NCBI GenBank assembly: GCA_035526335.1
Contig: DATLCN010000017.1
Coordinates: 4,956 to 68,955 of the forward strand
Origin: GCA-2861595 sp035526335
GTDB lineage: Bacteria > Actinomycetota > Acidimicrobiia > Acidimicrobiales > GCA-2861595
Reading direction: 5' to 3'
DNA: 64,000 nt
Part shown: piece after piece, positions 24,027 through 33,811 of the stretch
Position numbering within the stretch: the first letter of the stretch is position 1
How the letters are laid out: every line of letters starts with the position of its first letter
Position numbers and translations under genes: made by a program
Notes under the pieces: model-generated
Database searches by the model: none
Seen by the model: the letters and a program-made list of their open reading frames with translations, nothing else
What the model was told of the DNA's origin: nothing

Positions 24027-27000
24027 GCGGGGCGCCCCTGGTCGAGCAGGTCGCTCAACGCCTCCACCAGCGCCGGCGGTGACCGCCACGAGAAGACGCC
24101 GCAGGGAGCGCCCTCGACCCGGGGCGTGTCCGGTCCGCTCATCCCCCGCACGAAGAGGTAGAGCACGCCGGCCAGGTTGGCCTCGGCGCTGTACCCGGGT
24201 ACCCGCCACCGCAGGTACCGGTGGAGGGCGACCGTGTACAGGAGAGCCTGCAACGGATAGTGCGAGCGGAACATGGCCTCGGCCAGCGCCGCGGGCCGGT
24301 AGTCCCAGGCCGAGAGCCCCTCGCCGTGACCGCCCAGCCGGTTCGTCTTGTAGTCCACCACGGCGAAACGGGTGACACCGCCGGCGCCGGTGATCCGGAA
24401 CACGAGGTCGAGGCTGCCCGAGAGGTAGCCCCGGAGCCGGTCCTCGAGCGAGGGGTCCTCGAGGTGACGGGCGTATCCGGCCAGCGCGTCGCCGGGTGCC
24501 AGATGATGGCGGAGCAGGGCGGCTACGTGGGCGACGGACAGGTCCCCCGAGGGCGCGTCGCCTCCCACCAACGGGAGCTCGAAGCCCAGCTCGTCGATGC
24601 GGTCACGGGCCGGGATGTCGCGCAGGCGGGTTTCCTCGACGAGCGGACCGAGTGGCGTCCCGATCGCCGCCTCCAGCGCCCTCGCCACCCGGGCCGGCTC
24701 CCCGATGTCGGTGGCCGTGCGGGCCCGCTCCCGCTCGATGGCGGTGGCGAGCTCGGCGTCGAGAGCGGTAGCGGTGAAGTCGACAGCTTCGAGCACACTG
24801 TGGACGAAGGTGCCCGGGCCGACACCGCCGGGCATGTCCTCCATCAGGGAGCGCACGGCCCGCAGGCGGGCCTCCTCGGGATCGGGCTCGGGATCGGGAT
24901 CCGGACCACCCCCTCCGTCGGTGCCGCCCTCGCCGTCGGTACGGCGGCCGGTGCCGGCGCCGGCCGCCGGCCCGACGAACGTGCCCGGCGAAACCTCGTC
25001 GGTCATGACCGCGTCCTCGGGTTCGCTGGCCACCGTGGCCAGCGCCCCGCCGTGTGCGCCGGCGGTGATGGCGCTGTAGGACGTGCGCCGCCACACCTGA
25101 TCGAGGGTGCGCTCGAACCCGCCGGCCTCGAGCGGGTCGTGCACGCCCGCCTCGCCCACCCACCCCGGGGTGTCGGTGGCGTCACTCCGCTCGACGCTGA
25201 TGCATCCCGGCGCCGCCTCCGCCAGCTCGGCGAGGCGCTGCAGCATCGCCCCGTCCTCGGGAGTGTCGCCGGACACGGGCACCCCTCCGGTCCCCCGTGA
25301 GCAGAAAAGCAGCCGACACAGGGGTGACTCGCCGCTCTCGGAGGTGCCGGCCCACCACACGACGGCCTGATGCCTGGCCCGCGTGACGGCGACGTACACG
25401 AGGCGCAGCTCCTCCCCCCGCTTCTCGGTGATGTGCTGCCACCGGTGGTCGAGGAACGATCCGGTGCCGGGGCCGCCCACGTCCACCGTGCGCCGGCCGC
25501 CGGCGCCGGCGTCGTGGTACACGGGCGGCTCCGCCTTGTCGATCCAGCCCGGGTCCCACAGGAACGGGCAGTAGACGACAGGGAACTCGAGGCCCTTGCT
25601 GCGGTGGATGGTGAGCACCTGCACCGCCTCCGCGTCGGAGTCGAGTCGCCGGGTCCGATCCTCGGCGTCGCCCTCGGTGCCGGCATCGGCGATGCGCTGG
25701 CGGAGCCACCCGGTGAGCGCGGTGACGCCCAGCTGTTCGGAGGTGGCCACCGCGTGCAGGAGCTGGCCCACGTGACGCAGGTCGGTGAGCCCGCGCTCCC
25801 CGTCAGCCCTGGCGAGCATCCGCGCCGGCAGCCCCTCGGCGCTGGCGACAGTCTCGATAAGGGAGGCCACGCCCCGCCGGCGCAGCGCACCGGCCCACCG
25901 GTGGAGGCGGGCGTGGACGTCCTCCCACGCCTCCTCGGACGCGGTGGCCACCTGCTCGGCGGGCCACCCGAGGAACACGGTGAGAGCGGCGGCGTGGGCG
26001 GCGCCGGCCGCCGTCGGGCGCTCGAGGGCCTGGAGGAACCGCAGCCACTCCGCGGCCATCGGCGTGGCGAACACACTGCCGGCGCCGTTGATGACCGCCG
26101 GGACACCCACCGCCTGCAGCGCCTCACGGACCAGCGCCGCGTCCCGGTGGCGGTGAACGAGGACGGCGAGGTGGCCAGGCCGCAGCGGGACGGACGCCGG
26201 GCTCCCGGAGTTCTGCGCCGGCTCCACCAACTCCGCACCCGAGGACAGGAGCCGGACGACGTCGCCGGCCAGGTCTGCGGCCACGTGCCGCCTGGCCGCC
26301 TGTGCGTTCAGCCAGCCCTTCGGCGTGAGCGCCACCCCCGCGCCGGCGCGGTGCACCACACGCACCCGCAGCGCCTCTCCCGGCGCCCCCGACAGGCGCG
26401 GGGCCCCGTTGAGCGGGGCCGCCCGCACCCTGCGGTACGCGATCTCGGGGTGACCCAGGGTGGCGCCGCCGAAAAGGGCGTCGAAAGCATCGAGGAGGGC
26501 CTGGTCGCTGCGCCAGTTCACAGCCAGGGTGGCGCGGGCGCCGGCCTCCCGCGCCGCCTGCAGGTAGGCGTGGACGTCGGCCCCCCGGAAGGCGTAGATG
26601 GCCTGCTTGGGGTCCCCGATGAGCACCAGGGTGGAGCCACCGCCGGCGAAGGCCCGGCGCAGGATCTCCCACTGGACCGGGTCGGTGTCCTGGAACTCGT
26701 CGACCAGGGCGACGCGGTAGCGGTCGCTCAGGCGCCGGCAGGCCACCTCCCCCCGGACGGGGTCGGCCAGGGTGTCCCGAAGCCGGGTGAGCAGGTCGTC
26801 GTAGGTGAGCACGCCCGCCAGGCGCCGCCGGCGGTCCACCTCCTGGCGGACCGCTTCGGCCAGGCGCCGGCGCATGGCCGCGACGCCCTCCGGAGGTGCA
26901 CCGGCCGGTTCGAGCGCGGCGTCGTGGTTGGCCACCGCGGTGTGGGCGATCCGGAAAGCCTCGGTCAGGTCGAAGGCCGGGTCACCACCACGGTGGAACT

Positions 27001-27520
27001 TGCGGACGTAGAAGTCGGCCACAACCTCGTCCACCAGGTCTCGGGGGTCATCCACGAACACGACGTCCCGGTCGACGTCGCCGGCCACGCCGAGCCCGTT
27101 CAGGACGTGGTGGCAGAACTCGTGGGTGGTGGCGATGGTGGCCGCGTCGAAGTCGGCGAGGGCGGCGGCCAGCCGTCGTCGCCGGACTTCGATTTCCGCC
27201 CGCGGCGTGGCGGCCAGCAGGGCCACGATGCCGTCGTCGTCGTCGGGGGGGGCGCCGGCGCAGGCCAGCGCCAGCCCCCGCTCGGTCCGGATCAGACGCT
27301 CGCGGACGCGGTCACGCAGCTCGCCGGTGGCCATGCGGGTGAAGCTGACCAGGAGGAGATGCTCGAGCGGCAGCCCTTCGGCCACGTAGCGCGCGGCGAG
27401 GGCGGCGATGGTGAAGGTCTTGCCGGTGCCGGCGCTGGCTTCCAGCACGGTGACTCCGGTGGGAAGGGCGCCGCAGCTGTCGAATTCATCGAGGTCGGCG
27501 ACGGTGACCGGCAGGCTCAC
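24023..27520 (-). CDS. recB: Exodeoxyribonuclease V beta subunit RecB
   Basis: A 1165-residue 3'-5' helicase and nuclease. Helicase motifs: Walker A EASAGTGKTFTIA, VALVDEFQDTDPVQW, LIGDPKQAIYAFRG, VLTIHRSKGLEFPVV, YVAVTRARHQ. The C-terminal RecB nuclease core has FAVVDYKTNRLG with the catalytic Asp and Lys, preceded by HSVLEAVDF. Between the helicase and nuclease is a long low-complexity linker (TDGGGGPDPDPEPDPEE). GTG 27520 overlaps the recC stop, which rejects an in-frame start farther upstream inside recC. Confidence 0.95.
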   Translation of the reverse strand: MSLPVTVADLDEFDSCGALPTGVTVLEASAGTGKTFTIAALAARYVAEGLPLEHLLLVSFTRMATGELRDRVRERLIRTERGLALACAGAPPDDDDGIVALLAATPRAEIEVRRRRLAAALADFDAATIATTHEFCHHVLNGLGVAGDVDRDVVFVDDPRDLVDEVVADFYVRKFHRGGDPAFDLTEAFRIAHTAVANHDAALEPAGAPPEGVAAMRRRLAEAVRQEVDRRRRLAGVLTYDDLLTRLRDTLADPVRGEVACRRLSDRYRVALVDEFQDTDPVQWEILRRAFAGGGSTLVLIGDPKQAIYAFRGADVHAYLQAAREAGARATLAVNWRSDQALLDAFDALFGGATLGHPEIAYRRVRAAPLNGAPRLSGAPGEALRVRVVHRAGAGVALTPKGWLNAQAARRHVAADLAGDVVRLLSSGAELVEPAQNSGSPASVPLRPGHLAVLVHRHRDAALVREALQAVGVPAVINGAGSVFATPMAAEWLRFLQALERPTAAGAAHAAALTVFLGWPAEQVATASEEAWEDVHARLHRWAGALRRRGVASLIETVASAEGLPARMLARADGERGLTDLRHVGQLLHAVATSEQLGVTALTGWLRQRIADAGTEGDAEDRTRRLDSDAEAVQVLTIHRSKGLEFPVVYCPFLWDPGWIDKAEPPVYHDAGAGGRRTVDVGGPGTGSFLDHRWQHITEKRGEELRLVYVAVTRARHQAVVWWAGTSESGESPLCRLLFCSRGTGGVPVSGDTPEDGAMLQRLAELAEAAPGCISVERSDATDTPGWVGEAGVHDPLEAGGFERTLDQVWRRTSYSAITAGAHGGALATVASEPEDAVMTDEVSPGTFVGPAAGAGTGRRTDGEGGTDGGGGPDPDPEPDPEEARLRAVRSLMEDMPGGVGPGTFVHSVLEAVDFTATALDAELATAIERERARTATDIGEPARVARALEAAIGTPLGPLVEETRLRDIPARDRIDELGFELPLVGGDAPSGDLSVAHVAALLRHHLAPGDALAGYARHLEDPSLEDRLRGYLSGSLDLVFRITGAGGVTRFAVVDYKTNRLGGHGEGLSAWDYRPAALAEAMFRSHYPLQALLYTVALHRYLRWRVPGYSAEANLAGVLYLFVRGMSGPDTPRVEGAPCGVFSWRSPPALVEALSDLLDQGRPA

Positions 27521-30500
27521 CGGTCCACCAGCTCCTCGCATGACAAGAGGCCCTTCCACAGCCTTGCCGCGTACCGCCCGAACCGCGAGGGCTCGTCCCG
27601 CGCCCACGCCTCGCCTTCCTCGTCCTGTTGTGGGCGGGCCTCCAGCACCTCCTCGAAGGAGCGGACACCGCCGAGCACCATGACGTGGGCGGGGTCCTTG
27701 TCCTCGTTGTCGAACTTCCCGGAGCGCCACGAGCAGGCCGCAGCCTGGGCCGCGGCATCAGCGGACTGGCCGGCAGCAATGGCGGCGGCGTGTGCGGCTG
27801 ACGTGGCGCAGTACAGCGGCAGCGGCTCGCACATGCCCCGCTCGTAGAGGTCCACGACGTCGCCGAGGTGACAAAGGGCCATCTCCCGCCGGGCCTCGGG
27901 GGTTCCCCCGAAGGGGGCGATGCCGGCGACGGTGACCGTGAAGTTTTTGCCGGCGCCGTACCTGTTCCGGCCGATGGTGGCGGCCCGGTACGACCGGTGC
28001 GGGTAGGCCGCGGTGAGCGCCAGGAAACGGAACCAGGCGGCCAGCCTGTGCTTCGGCCCCACCCGCGAGTAGGTGACCGTCCGCAGCACATCTCCGGTGA
28101 CGCCCGCCACCGTTCCGGCCAGCAGACGGCCGTCGGGGAGGTGGAGGTCGACCTCGATCGATGTCGGCTCCCGGGTGGGGCCGGCGGGTGCAGGCGGGCC
28201 GGTGGCGACCGTGCCGGCGGCGGCCACCAGCCGTTCCACCTTCGGACACACGTCGTGGAGCAACCGGTCGGCCAGAGCTCCGGGGGGAAGGACGCCGCGG
28301 GCGATCTCGGCCGCCACGCAGTCGTCGAGGCCGGCGCCTGTGAGGCGGGCCTGCAGGAGACGGTCCCCCACGCCCCATCTCTCGAGAGCGTCGAGCTCGA
28401 CCGGCAACCCGTCCCGGAGGTTCTGGGACAGGTCGCTCATGGCGATCCCCAGACGCTGGCGGAGGAACGCCTTGACCGGGTGCTGGACGAAGCGGACCAC
28501 CTGTTCCACCTCGACGACCGCCGGCGCGGGCGGGGGCAGCGGGCCCGACACGAAGGGGCTCGGTCCGATGCGTTCCCCCTGGGCCGCCCGCGCCCCGGCG
28601 AGCGAGACGGCGTCGAAGCTCCAGGCCCGGTCGGGCACCAGACGGCCGACGGTGAAGTTCCGGGCGTCGAAGGGCTGGAGCGGGTGGTGCACCAGCACCC
28701 GGCTGCGGGCCGGAGGCGCCGCCGTGCGCTCCACCAGGTCGACCAGCTCGCCCACGGGCACCGCCGGCGGTCGCGCCGCATTGGTCCGTTCGTCACGGCC
28801 GGTGTAGGTGATGACGATATTGTCGGTGGCGGCCAGCAGGGCGTCGAGCAGAAGCTGGCGGTCCTCGCTGCGGGCATCGCGGTCTCCCACGTGCGGGTCG
28901 TCGAGGATCAGGTCGTCACCGTCGCGGGCGGTGCGCCTGGGGAACATCCCGTCGTCGAGGCCGAGCAGGCAGACCACCCGGTGGGGCACCGACCGCATCG
29001 GCACCAGGGTGCACACGGTGAGGTGGCCGGTGCGGAAGTTGGCCCGGGTCGGCCGCCCCCGAAGGCGGTCGGCGAGCAGAGCGCGGACCTCCGGCAGGGT
29101 CAACTCCACCCTGCTGGTGACGTCGCCGGCGGTGGCCTCGAGGATCACGTCGTCGACCAGCCGTCGCGCCTGTAGGCGCTGCCACGAGTCCTCCTCCGAG
29201 GTCGACGTGAGCTCGTCGACCGCGGCGGAGACGGCCTCGGACCAGCCGTCCAGCAGTTGCGGGCCCTGAAGGGCGGCCAGACGCGATCGGAGGCGGTCGA
29301 GAAGCTCGGCGAAGCGGCCGGCGAGGTCGATGGAGCCGCTGTCGACGTCATCGAGGGGCAGCACCCCCCCGAGCAGGCGCTGGCCCTCCTCGGCCATGGC
29401 CACGCCCAGGAGGACCCGATCGAGGCCGGCCCGCCAGGTGTTGGCGTCGAGCCGTTCGAGCTTGAACGGCGCCCGGTGGGACCCGTCGAGGCCCCAGCGG
29501 ACGCCCGCCGCGACCACCCATTCCTCCATGCGCGACAGGTCGCCGTCGTCGAGTGAGAAGCGCCGGCGCACCGGGTCACGGCCGGCGAGATCGAGGACCT
29601 GGGAAGCAGTGACACGGGCGTCGGCCAGCACCAGCAGCTCCGACACCGTCGCCAGCACGGGATTGGTCTGGCGCAGCGAGCGATCCGCGATGCGTACCCG
29701 GAGGGCCGGCGTCCCGGTCGGGCCGGCCTGGTTGCCGCCGCCCTCGTCATCGCCGGCGCCCGCCTCCTTTCCGGGGCCGAAGGTGGCATGCACGAGTGGA
29801 GCGAAGGCCTCGATGTCGGGGCACATGACGATGACGTCCCTGGCCTCCAGGGACTCGTCCTCAGCCAGCAGGTGGAGGATGGCGTCGCGCGCCACCTCGA
29901 CCTGACGGGCCCGACCATGGCAGGCGTGGACCTGGATGCTGCGGTCCGACGCGTCGACGTCGATCCTCATGTCGGGCTGCCCGGGCAGAGGCGGGCCCGG
30001 CGGCGGCCGGTCGAGGCGGATGTCGGCCTGGATGCGGTGCAGAAGGGTGGTGGCCGGTTGGTTGCCGGGAAGATGGTTGTCGAGCGAGGTCTCGGCGCCG
30101 GCGCCGGCTGTGAGCACCAACTGCATCTCCCGTGCGTCACGGCCCCATGAGGCGAGAAGGGGGTGGCGGGGCGTGGCGATGGTGGGATCCTGACTCCGCC
30201 GGGCGATGGCAGGTTGCCCCCTCGTCTGGTCGGCGATCCGGTCCCACAGCGCCGGCGACGGATGGAGCAGGTACAGGTGCACATCGCGCTGCTCGGCGAT
30301 GGCACGGAGGACATGGAGGTAGCTCACCGGCAGGCGGGTCAGGCCGAACAGCGACACTCGGCTCGGCAGATCGCACAGCGAACGCTCCTCCCGGATGCGG
30401 GCGCAGGCGTCGTCGAGCCGCTCGGCCGGACTGGCCGACCCGATCCGGGCCGCCAGGCCCCGCCAGAGGTACGCCTGCCAGGCGTTGTCGGCAGGCAGCG

Positions 30501-31113
30501 GACCGCCGGTACCATCGGCGTCGTCGCCGGCGGCCCATGCCCGCAGCATCTGGGGCCGGTGCACCGAGTAACGGTCGAAGAGGTCGGCGATGTGCCGGAC
30601 CGTGCTGAACCGGCGGGTCCCCCGGCTGCCTGCGCCGGGGCCGGCGGGCGCAATGCCGGCGTCACCGGCGTCGGTGGTGGCGGCCATAGGGGCGGCGGCT
30701 CCGGCCCCCCCGGACGGCAAGGCCGGCGGTACCGGCTCGATGTCACCGAAGTGGGCGGCCAGCGGCGCCAGCCAGGGCTCCGACAGGCAGGCGTCGACGA
30801 CCTCGAGGAGCGGCCAGACGGCCCGTTCGGGCGCCCAGGGATCCGCTTCACGGTCGACGCCGGCCGCGCCGGCGACGGCCCGGCCGATCAGGCGCCCGGG
30901 AAACGGGAACTCGATGTTGGCGCATACACCGTCGGAGCGGCCGGCGGTAGCTCCGAGGCAGCCGGAAAGGCGCTGGCTCAGCCACCGCTCCACGCCGCGA
31001 GTGGGCACGGCGACGACTTCGGCCGCCATGGGATCGTCCAGCGGTGCGGTGAGGACGCTCCCGAGCCCCTCGACGAGACGGTCCGCCCGCTCCGCCCGGT
31101 GGATGTGCAGCAT
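27517..31113 (-). CDS. recC: Exodeoxyribonuclease V gamma subunit RecC
   Basis: A 1198-residue RecC, the Chi-recognition subunit of RecBCD with a degenerate helicase/nuclease fold. Recognisable family segments are VPTRGVERWLSQRL, FSTVRHIADLFDRY, LHLLHPSPALWDRI-type text (YLLHPSPALW here), VMCPDIEAFAPLV, and LLGLDDGMFPR. The degenerate C-terminal nuclease region is present. A Gly/Ala insertion (APMAATTDAGDAGIAPAGPG) sits near residue 150. ATG 31113 is preceded by GGAGG at a long spacing. This is the first gene of a recC-recB-recD-deaD operon with start-stop overlaps at every junction. Confidence 0.93.
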   Translation of the reverse strand: MLHIHRAERADRLVEGLGSVLTAPLDDPMAAEVVAVPTRGVERWLSQRLSGCLGATAGRSDGVCANIEFPFPGRLIGRAVAGAAGVDREADPWAPERAVWPLLEVVDACLSEPWLAPLAAHFGDIEPVPPALPSGGAGAAAPMAATTDAGDAGIAPAGPGAGSRGTRRFSTVRHIADLFDRYSVHRPQMLRAWAAGDDADGTGGPLPADNAWQAYLWRGLAARIGSASPAERLDDACARIREERSLCDLPSRVSLFGLTRLPVSYLHVLRAIAEQRDVHLYLLHPSPALWDRIADQTRGQPAIARRSQDPTIATPRHPLLASWGRDAREMQLVLTAGAGAETSLDNHLPGNQPATTLLHRIQADIRLDRPPPGPPLPGQPDMRIDVDASDRSIQVHACHGRARQVEVARDAILHLLAEDESLEARDVIVMCPDIEAFAPLVHATFGPGKEAGAGDDEGGGNQAGPTGTPALRVRIADRSLRQTNPVLATVSELLVLADARVTASQVLDLAGRDPVRRRFSLDDGDLSRMEEWVVAAGVRWGLDGSHRAPFKLERLDANTWRAGLDRVLLGVAMAEEGQRLLGGVLPLDDVDSGSIDLAGRFAELLDRLRSRLAALQGPQLLDGWSEAVSAAVDELTSTSEEDSWQRLQARRLVDDVILEATAGDVTSRVELTLPEVRALLADRLRGRPTRANFRTGHLTVCTLVPMRSVPHRVVCLLGLDDGMFPRRTARDGDDLILDDPHVGDRDARSEDRQLLLDALLAATDNIVITYTGRDERTNAARPPAVPVGELVDLVERTAAPPARSRVLVHHPLQPFDARNFTVGRLVPDRAWSFDAVSLAGARAAQGERIGPSPFVSGPLPPPAPAVVEVEQVVRFVQHPVKAFLRQRLGIAMSDLSQNLRDGLPVELDALERWGVGDRLLQARLTGAGLDDCVAAEIARGVLPPGALADRLLHDVCPKVERLVAAAGTVATGPPAPAGPTREPTSIEVDLHLPDGRLLAGTVAGVTGDVLRTVTYSRVGPKHRLAAWFRFLALTAAYPHRSYRAATIGRNRYGAGKNFTVTVAGIAPFGGTPEARREMALCHLGDVVDLYERGMCEPLPLYCATSAAHAAAIAAGQSADAAAQAAACSWRSGKFDNEDKDPAHVMVLGGVRSFEEVLEARPQQDEEGEAWARDEPSRFGRYAARLWKGLLSCEELVDR

Positions 31114-31260
31114 TGACCCATGACCTCCCAGCTACCGCCGAACCATACAGACGGGTGTGGCCGTCCTCGGGAGGCACTCCGCCGGCGAGGCCTGACCGGG
31201 CCCTGGCCGGAACTTCCACGAACGTATATGTGACCCGCGCAACAGACTCGCCCCTTGGCA

Positions 31261-31292
31261 TAGTCTGGGCCGACAATCGACCTTTTGGAGGT
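31261..31292 (+). promoter_or_regulatory. -10-like TAGTCT and ribosome site GGAGGT for the 58-aa protein
   Basis: TAGTCT at 31261-31266 (preceded by TTGGCA) and GGAGGT at 31287-31292, 4 nt before GTG 31297. The ribosome site fixes GTG 31297 rather than the TTG at 31285. Confidence 0.45.
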
Positions 31293-31296
31293 GTCC

Positions 31297-31473
31297 GTGG
31301 GCTGGTTCGGTCGTCTTGGTGGCGCAAAGAAGGATTCAGAGTCGTCGTCGTCGTCGGCCTCATCGCCGGCGTCGAAGCCTGGGCAGAAGCGGGGAAGGGG
31401 CCGCCTCTGCATGTACGGCCACGAGGTTCCGCGGGGCAAGAAGATGTGCGAGCACCGCCACTGGGTCGGCTGA
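31297..31473 (+). CDS. Small protein with a C/H-rich, possibly zinc-binding end, 58 aa
   Basis: It begins VGWFGRLGGAKKD, continues with a serine run (SESSSSSASSP) and a basic stretch (KPGQKRGRGR), and ends CMYGHEVPRGKKMCEHRHW. The spacing C-x3-H-x7-C-x2-H could bind one zinc ion. No family is known to me. A strong ribosome site supports expression. It converges with a 48-aa gene and lies between recC and the exopolysaccharide locus. Confidence 0.65.
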   Translation: MGWFGRLGGAKKDSESSSSSASSPASKPGQKRGRGRLCMYGHEVPRGKKMCEHRHWVG

Positions 31474-31494
31474 GCCACTCCTCGCCCGAGGCCG

Positions 31495-31641
31495 TCAGCC
31501 CCGCAGGGCCTGTTTGATCTCCTCCATGCCCGCGCCACCCTCCTGAAGACGCGAGACCAGGCTCTTCAACTCGACCTGCAGACGGTCGATCTCCGCCTTC
31601 GTCTGTTTCAGCTGGGCCAGTAGCCCCTCGTCGACTGCCAT
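31495..31641 (-). CDS. Small coiled-coil protein, 48 aa
   Basis: ATG 31641 starts a helical protein with a heptad pattern (LLAQLKQTKAEIDRLQVELKSLVSRLQ), predicted as a short coiled coil. It lies 37 bp downstream of the tyrosine-kinase-like gene on the same strand and may be in its transcript. No function can be assigned. A longer GTG-started form is possible but lacks a ribosome site. Confidence 0.5.
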   Translation of the reverse strand: MAVDEGLLAQLKQTKAEIDRLQVELKSLVSRLQEGGAGMEEIKQALRG

Positions 31642-31678
31642 GGCGTCGACCGTACTCGCACCCTCGAACACGGCGATC

Positions 31679-33517
31679 TCACCCACTCCGGGCCTTGATG
31701 TCGTCCGGGACGATGGGCACCGGCTGCACGGCACCGTTGGCGGCCGGAGTGGCTGGCTTCCGGCTCCGGCGCTTCTTCCGGCGGCCGTCGTCCGACTTGT
31801 CGCTGGACTCGTATCGGAAGTCGGAAGACATTTCCACCTTGTTGGCCACGACCCCGAGTACGTGCGCACCCGTCGTGTGCAGCATCGAAGCAGCTCGCCG
31901 TGCAGTTTCCCGTCTGGTCTCTCCTACCGCAGCGACCAGAACCACCCCCTCGGCCTTGGCCGCCAGCACGGTTCCGTCGGTCACCGGAAGGATGGCCGAT
32001 GTGTCGATCACCACGACGTCCGCGAGATCCCGCAGGGCCATCAAAACGTCGGCCATCCGGCGGGAGCCGAGAAGCTCCGAGGGATTGGAAGGGACGGAGC
32101 CTGACGCCAGGACGAAGAGCTCGGGCACGACAGTCGGCACCAGTGCAGCTGCAATCGCCTCCGGCGTCACCGTGAAAGGTGTGCGCGAACGGGGGTCTCC
32201 GGCCACTGTCCCGTTTGCCTGGTTTTGCGTGGTAGTGCTCTCGGTCAACAGCCCGCTGAGCCCTGGCGAGTTCTTGCCGTCGGGAAAGAACTTGGACAGG
32301 CCGGGCCGGCGGAGATCGGCAGACACGAGATTCGTCCGGTAGCCGGCCTGGGCGTAGACGACGGCAAGATTGGCGGCTACCAGGGATTTTCCCTCTCCGA
32401 CGCTCGGGCTCACCACGACGATCACCCGCACCGGCTCGTCGGCACCGAAGAAGATGCTCGTGCGCAGTGTTCGGATCGACTCGGCCAGCGGGCCCAGGGG
32501 ACGCTCGATGGCCGCCAACTCAGAAGGCCTCCGATCCGACTCCTCGTCGTAGGGAAGCTGGGTGAGGATGGGCATTCCCGTTGCCCGCTCGATCTCCGTC
32601 GCCGAACGAAGCCGGTCGTCCAGCCGGTCGCGGACACAGGCCACCGCCGCTCCCAGCAGGAGGCCTATCAGCCCCCCGAGGGCGGCGTCCCGCTCGGGGT
32701 TCGGGAACACCGGTGATTTCGGCGTCTTTGCTTTGGCGATCATCTCGGCGCCGCCGCGCTTGAGGCTGATGTTGACCAGCAACTCCTGCTGGCGGGCGTA
32801 CAGGCTCTCGTACTGGACTGCAGCGGCATAACGAGCGGCCACCTGATCGGCGGGGGCAGTGACTGACACGGTCGGGTTTGTCGGGACCGGAACCCCCTCT
32901 ACCGGCGCCGGCGCCGCCGCACCACCGATGGTCTTGTCGATCTCGGCCAGTCGGGCCTGAAGTTGGTTCAACCGGGGAACGATGTCGTCCACCGCCCGCT
33001 GCAATCCTGCAACTGCGGTTCGGCGCCGGTGTTCTATGAAGCCGCTGGCGACGCTGTTCGCGATATCCCGCGCACGCGTGGGATCGATGTCGAGTGCCGA
33101 GATCTCCAGGAGATCGCTGGCTCCCCTTTGTGTGACCGTGACACGATCGAGAATGGCCTTCGTCGTCAGGCCGTTGAGCGATTTGGCCGCTTCCCGTGCC
33201 ACCGCCTCACTACCGGCGATGTCGCGCTGTGCCGCCACGTAGCGATCCGGATCGGCGGCGCTGGCGGTACGTGCGTTCTCGGGCCGTAGTTGCTCGGAGG
33301 GATCATCGGCCTGTAGCAGGACCTCAGCCGTCGCCCGATACTGCGGTGAGCGGAAACTCGACCCGATCCCGATGAGCAGCGCGGCCACGACAGCTACCTC
33401 GAGGACGAACCATCCGTGTCGCTTCAGGATGCTGAGGTAGTCACGAAGCTCCAACTCGGAGACCTTCCTGTCTTGGAACTCGAAACCTACGGCGAAGGAT
33501 CGGCGCTCCAGCGACAT
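31679..33517 (-). CDS. Wzz/BY-kinase-like exopolysaccharide chain-length protein (first copy)
   Basis: A 612-residue fusion of a Wzz domain and a tyrosine-autokinase-like ATPase. TM1 near residue 36-52, a periplasmic-type region with coiled coil (LNQLQARLAEIDK), and TM2 near 275 (LGGLIGLLLGAAVACV). The ATPase has Walker A VGEGKSLVAANLA, Walker A' SADLRRPGL (usually DADLRRP), and Walker B VVVIDTSAIL (usually DTPP). The C-terminus has only one late tyrosine (FRYESS) and is Lys/Arg-rich, so the autophosphorylated Tyr cluster of true BY-kinases is missing. It likely regulates polymer length or export. ATG 33517 follows GGAGA. Confidence 0.88.
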   Translation of the reverse strand: MSLERRSFAVGFEFQDRKVSELELRDYLSILKRHGWFVLEVAVVAALLIGIGSSFRSPQYRATAEVLLQADDPSEQLRPENARTASAADPDRYVAAQRDIAGSEAVAREAAKSLNGLTTKAILDRVTVTQRGASDLLEISALDIDPTRARDIANSVASGFIEHRRRTAVAGLQRAVDDIVPRLNQLQARLAEIDKTIGGAAAPAPVEGVPVPTNPTVSVTAPADQVAARYAAAVQYESLYARQQELLVNISLKRGGAEMIAKAKTPKSPVFPNPERDAALGGLIGLLLGAAVACVRDRLDDRLRSATEIERATGMPILTQLPYDEESDRRPSELAAIERPLGPLAESIRTLRTSIFFGADEPVRVIVVVSPSVGEGKSLVAANLAVVYAQAGYRTNLVSADLRRPGLSKFFPDGKNSPGLSGLLTESTTTQNQANGTVAGDPRSRTPFTVTPEAIAAALVPTVVPELFVLASGSVPSNPSELLGSRRMADVLMALRDLADVVVIDTSAILPVTDGTVLAAKAEGVVLVAAVGETRRETARRAASMLHTTGAHVLGVVANKVEMSSDFRYESSDKSDDGRRKKRRSRKPATPAANGAVQPVPIVPDDIKARSG

Positions 33518-33811
33518 GTTCTCCGAAGCCGCTCATCACGAGCACCCGCCTTGCTGCGCCGAATCATCGTGGTACCTTCTTCACGAAGATACCGCAATTC
33601 GGCGGGTGAGCGCACCGTGCGGCCTTCGGCTGCGCTTAGAAGCAGGAGTATCGTGGCTAAATATGCACGTCTTGCCTTGGCCAGCCTGTGGCGAAGAGCG
33701 ATCCTCGGAGGCGAACCGCCGGTTTCCCACAAGCTTCAAGGCCCGGTGGTCGATACAGATCGCGATGCTGGTGCCAGAGACGGTCCTGGAGCGGAACCGC
33801 GCGTCGCCGAG
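33518..33811. other. 294-bp gap between the head-to-head kinase genes
   Basis: The region separates the two divergent Wzz/BY-kinase genes, so it should hold both promoters. The plus strand has TTAGAA (33619-33624), 16 nt, then TAAATA (33658 region), a weak sigma70-like pair. The minus strand has TTGCGG-N17-TACCAC. Neither is strong. I see no gene; a minus-strand frame here lacks a start signal and looks accidental. Confidence 0.3.

Noticed and set aside
33487..33732. Minus-strand frame between the two kinase genes
   Set aside because: No ribosome site, Arg-rich composition typical of a shadow frame, and it covers the divergent promoter region.
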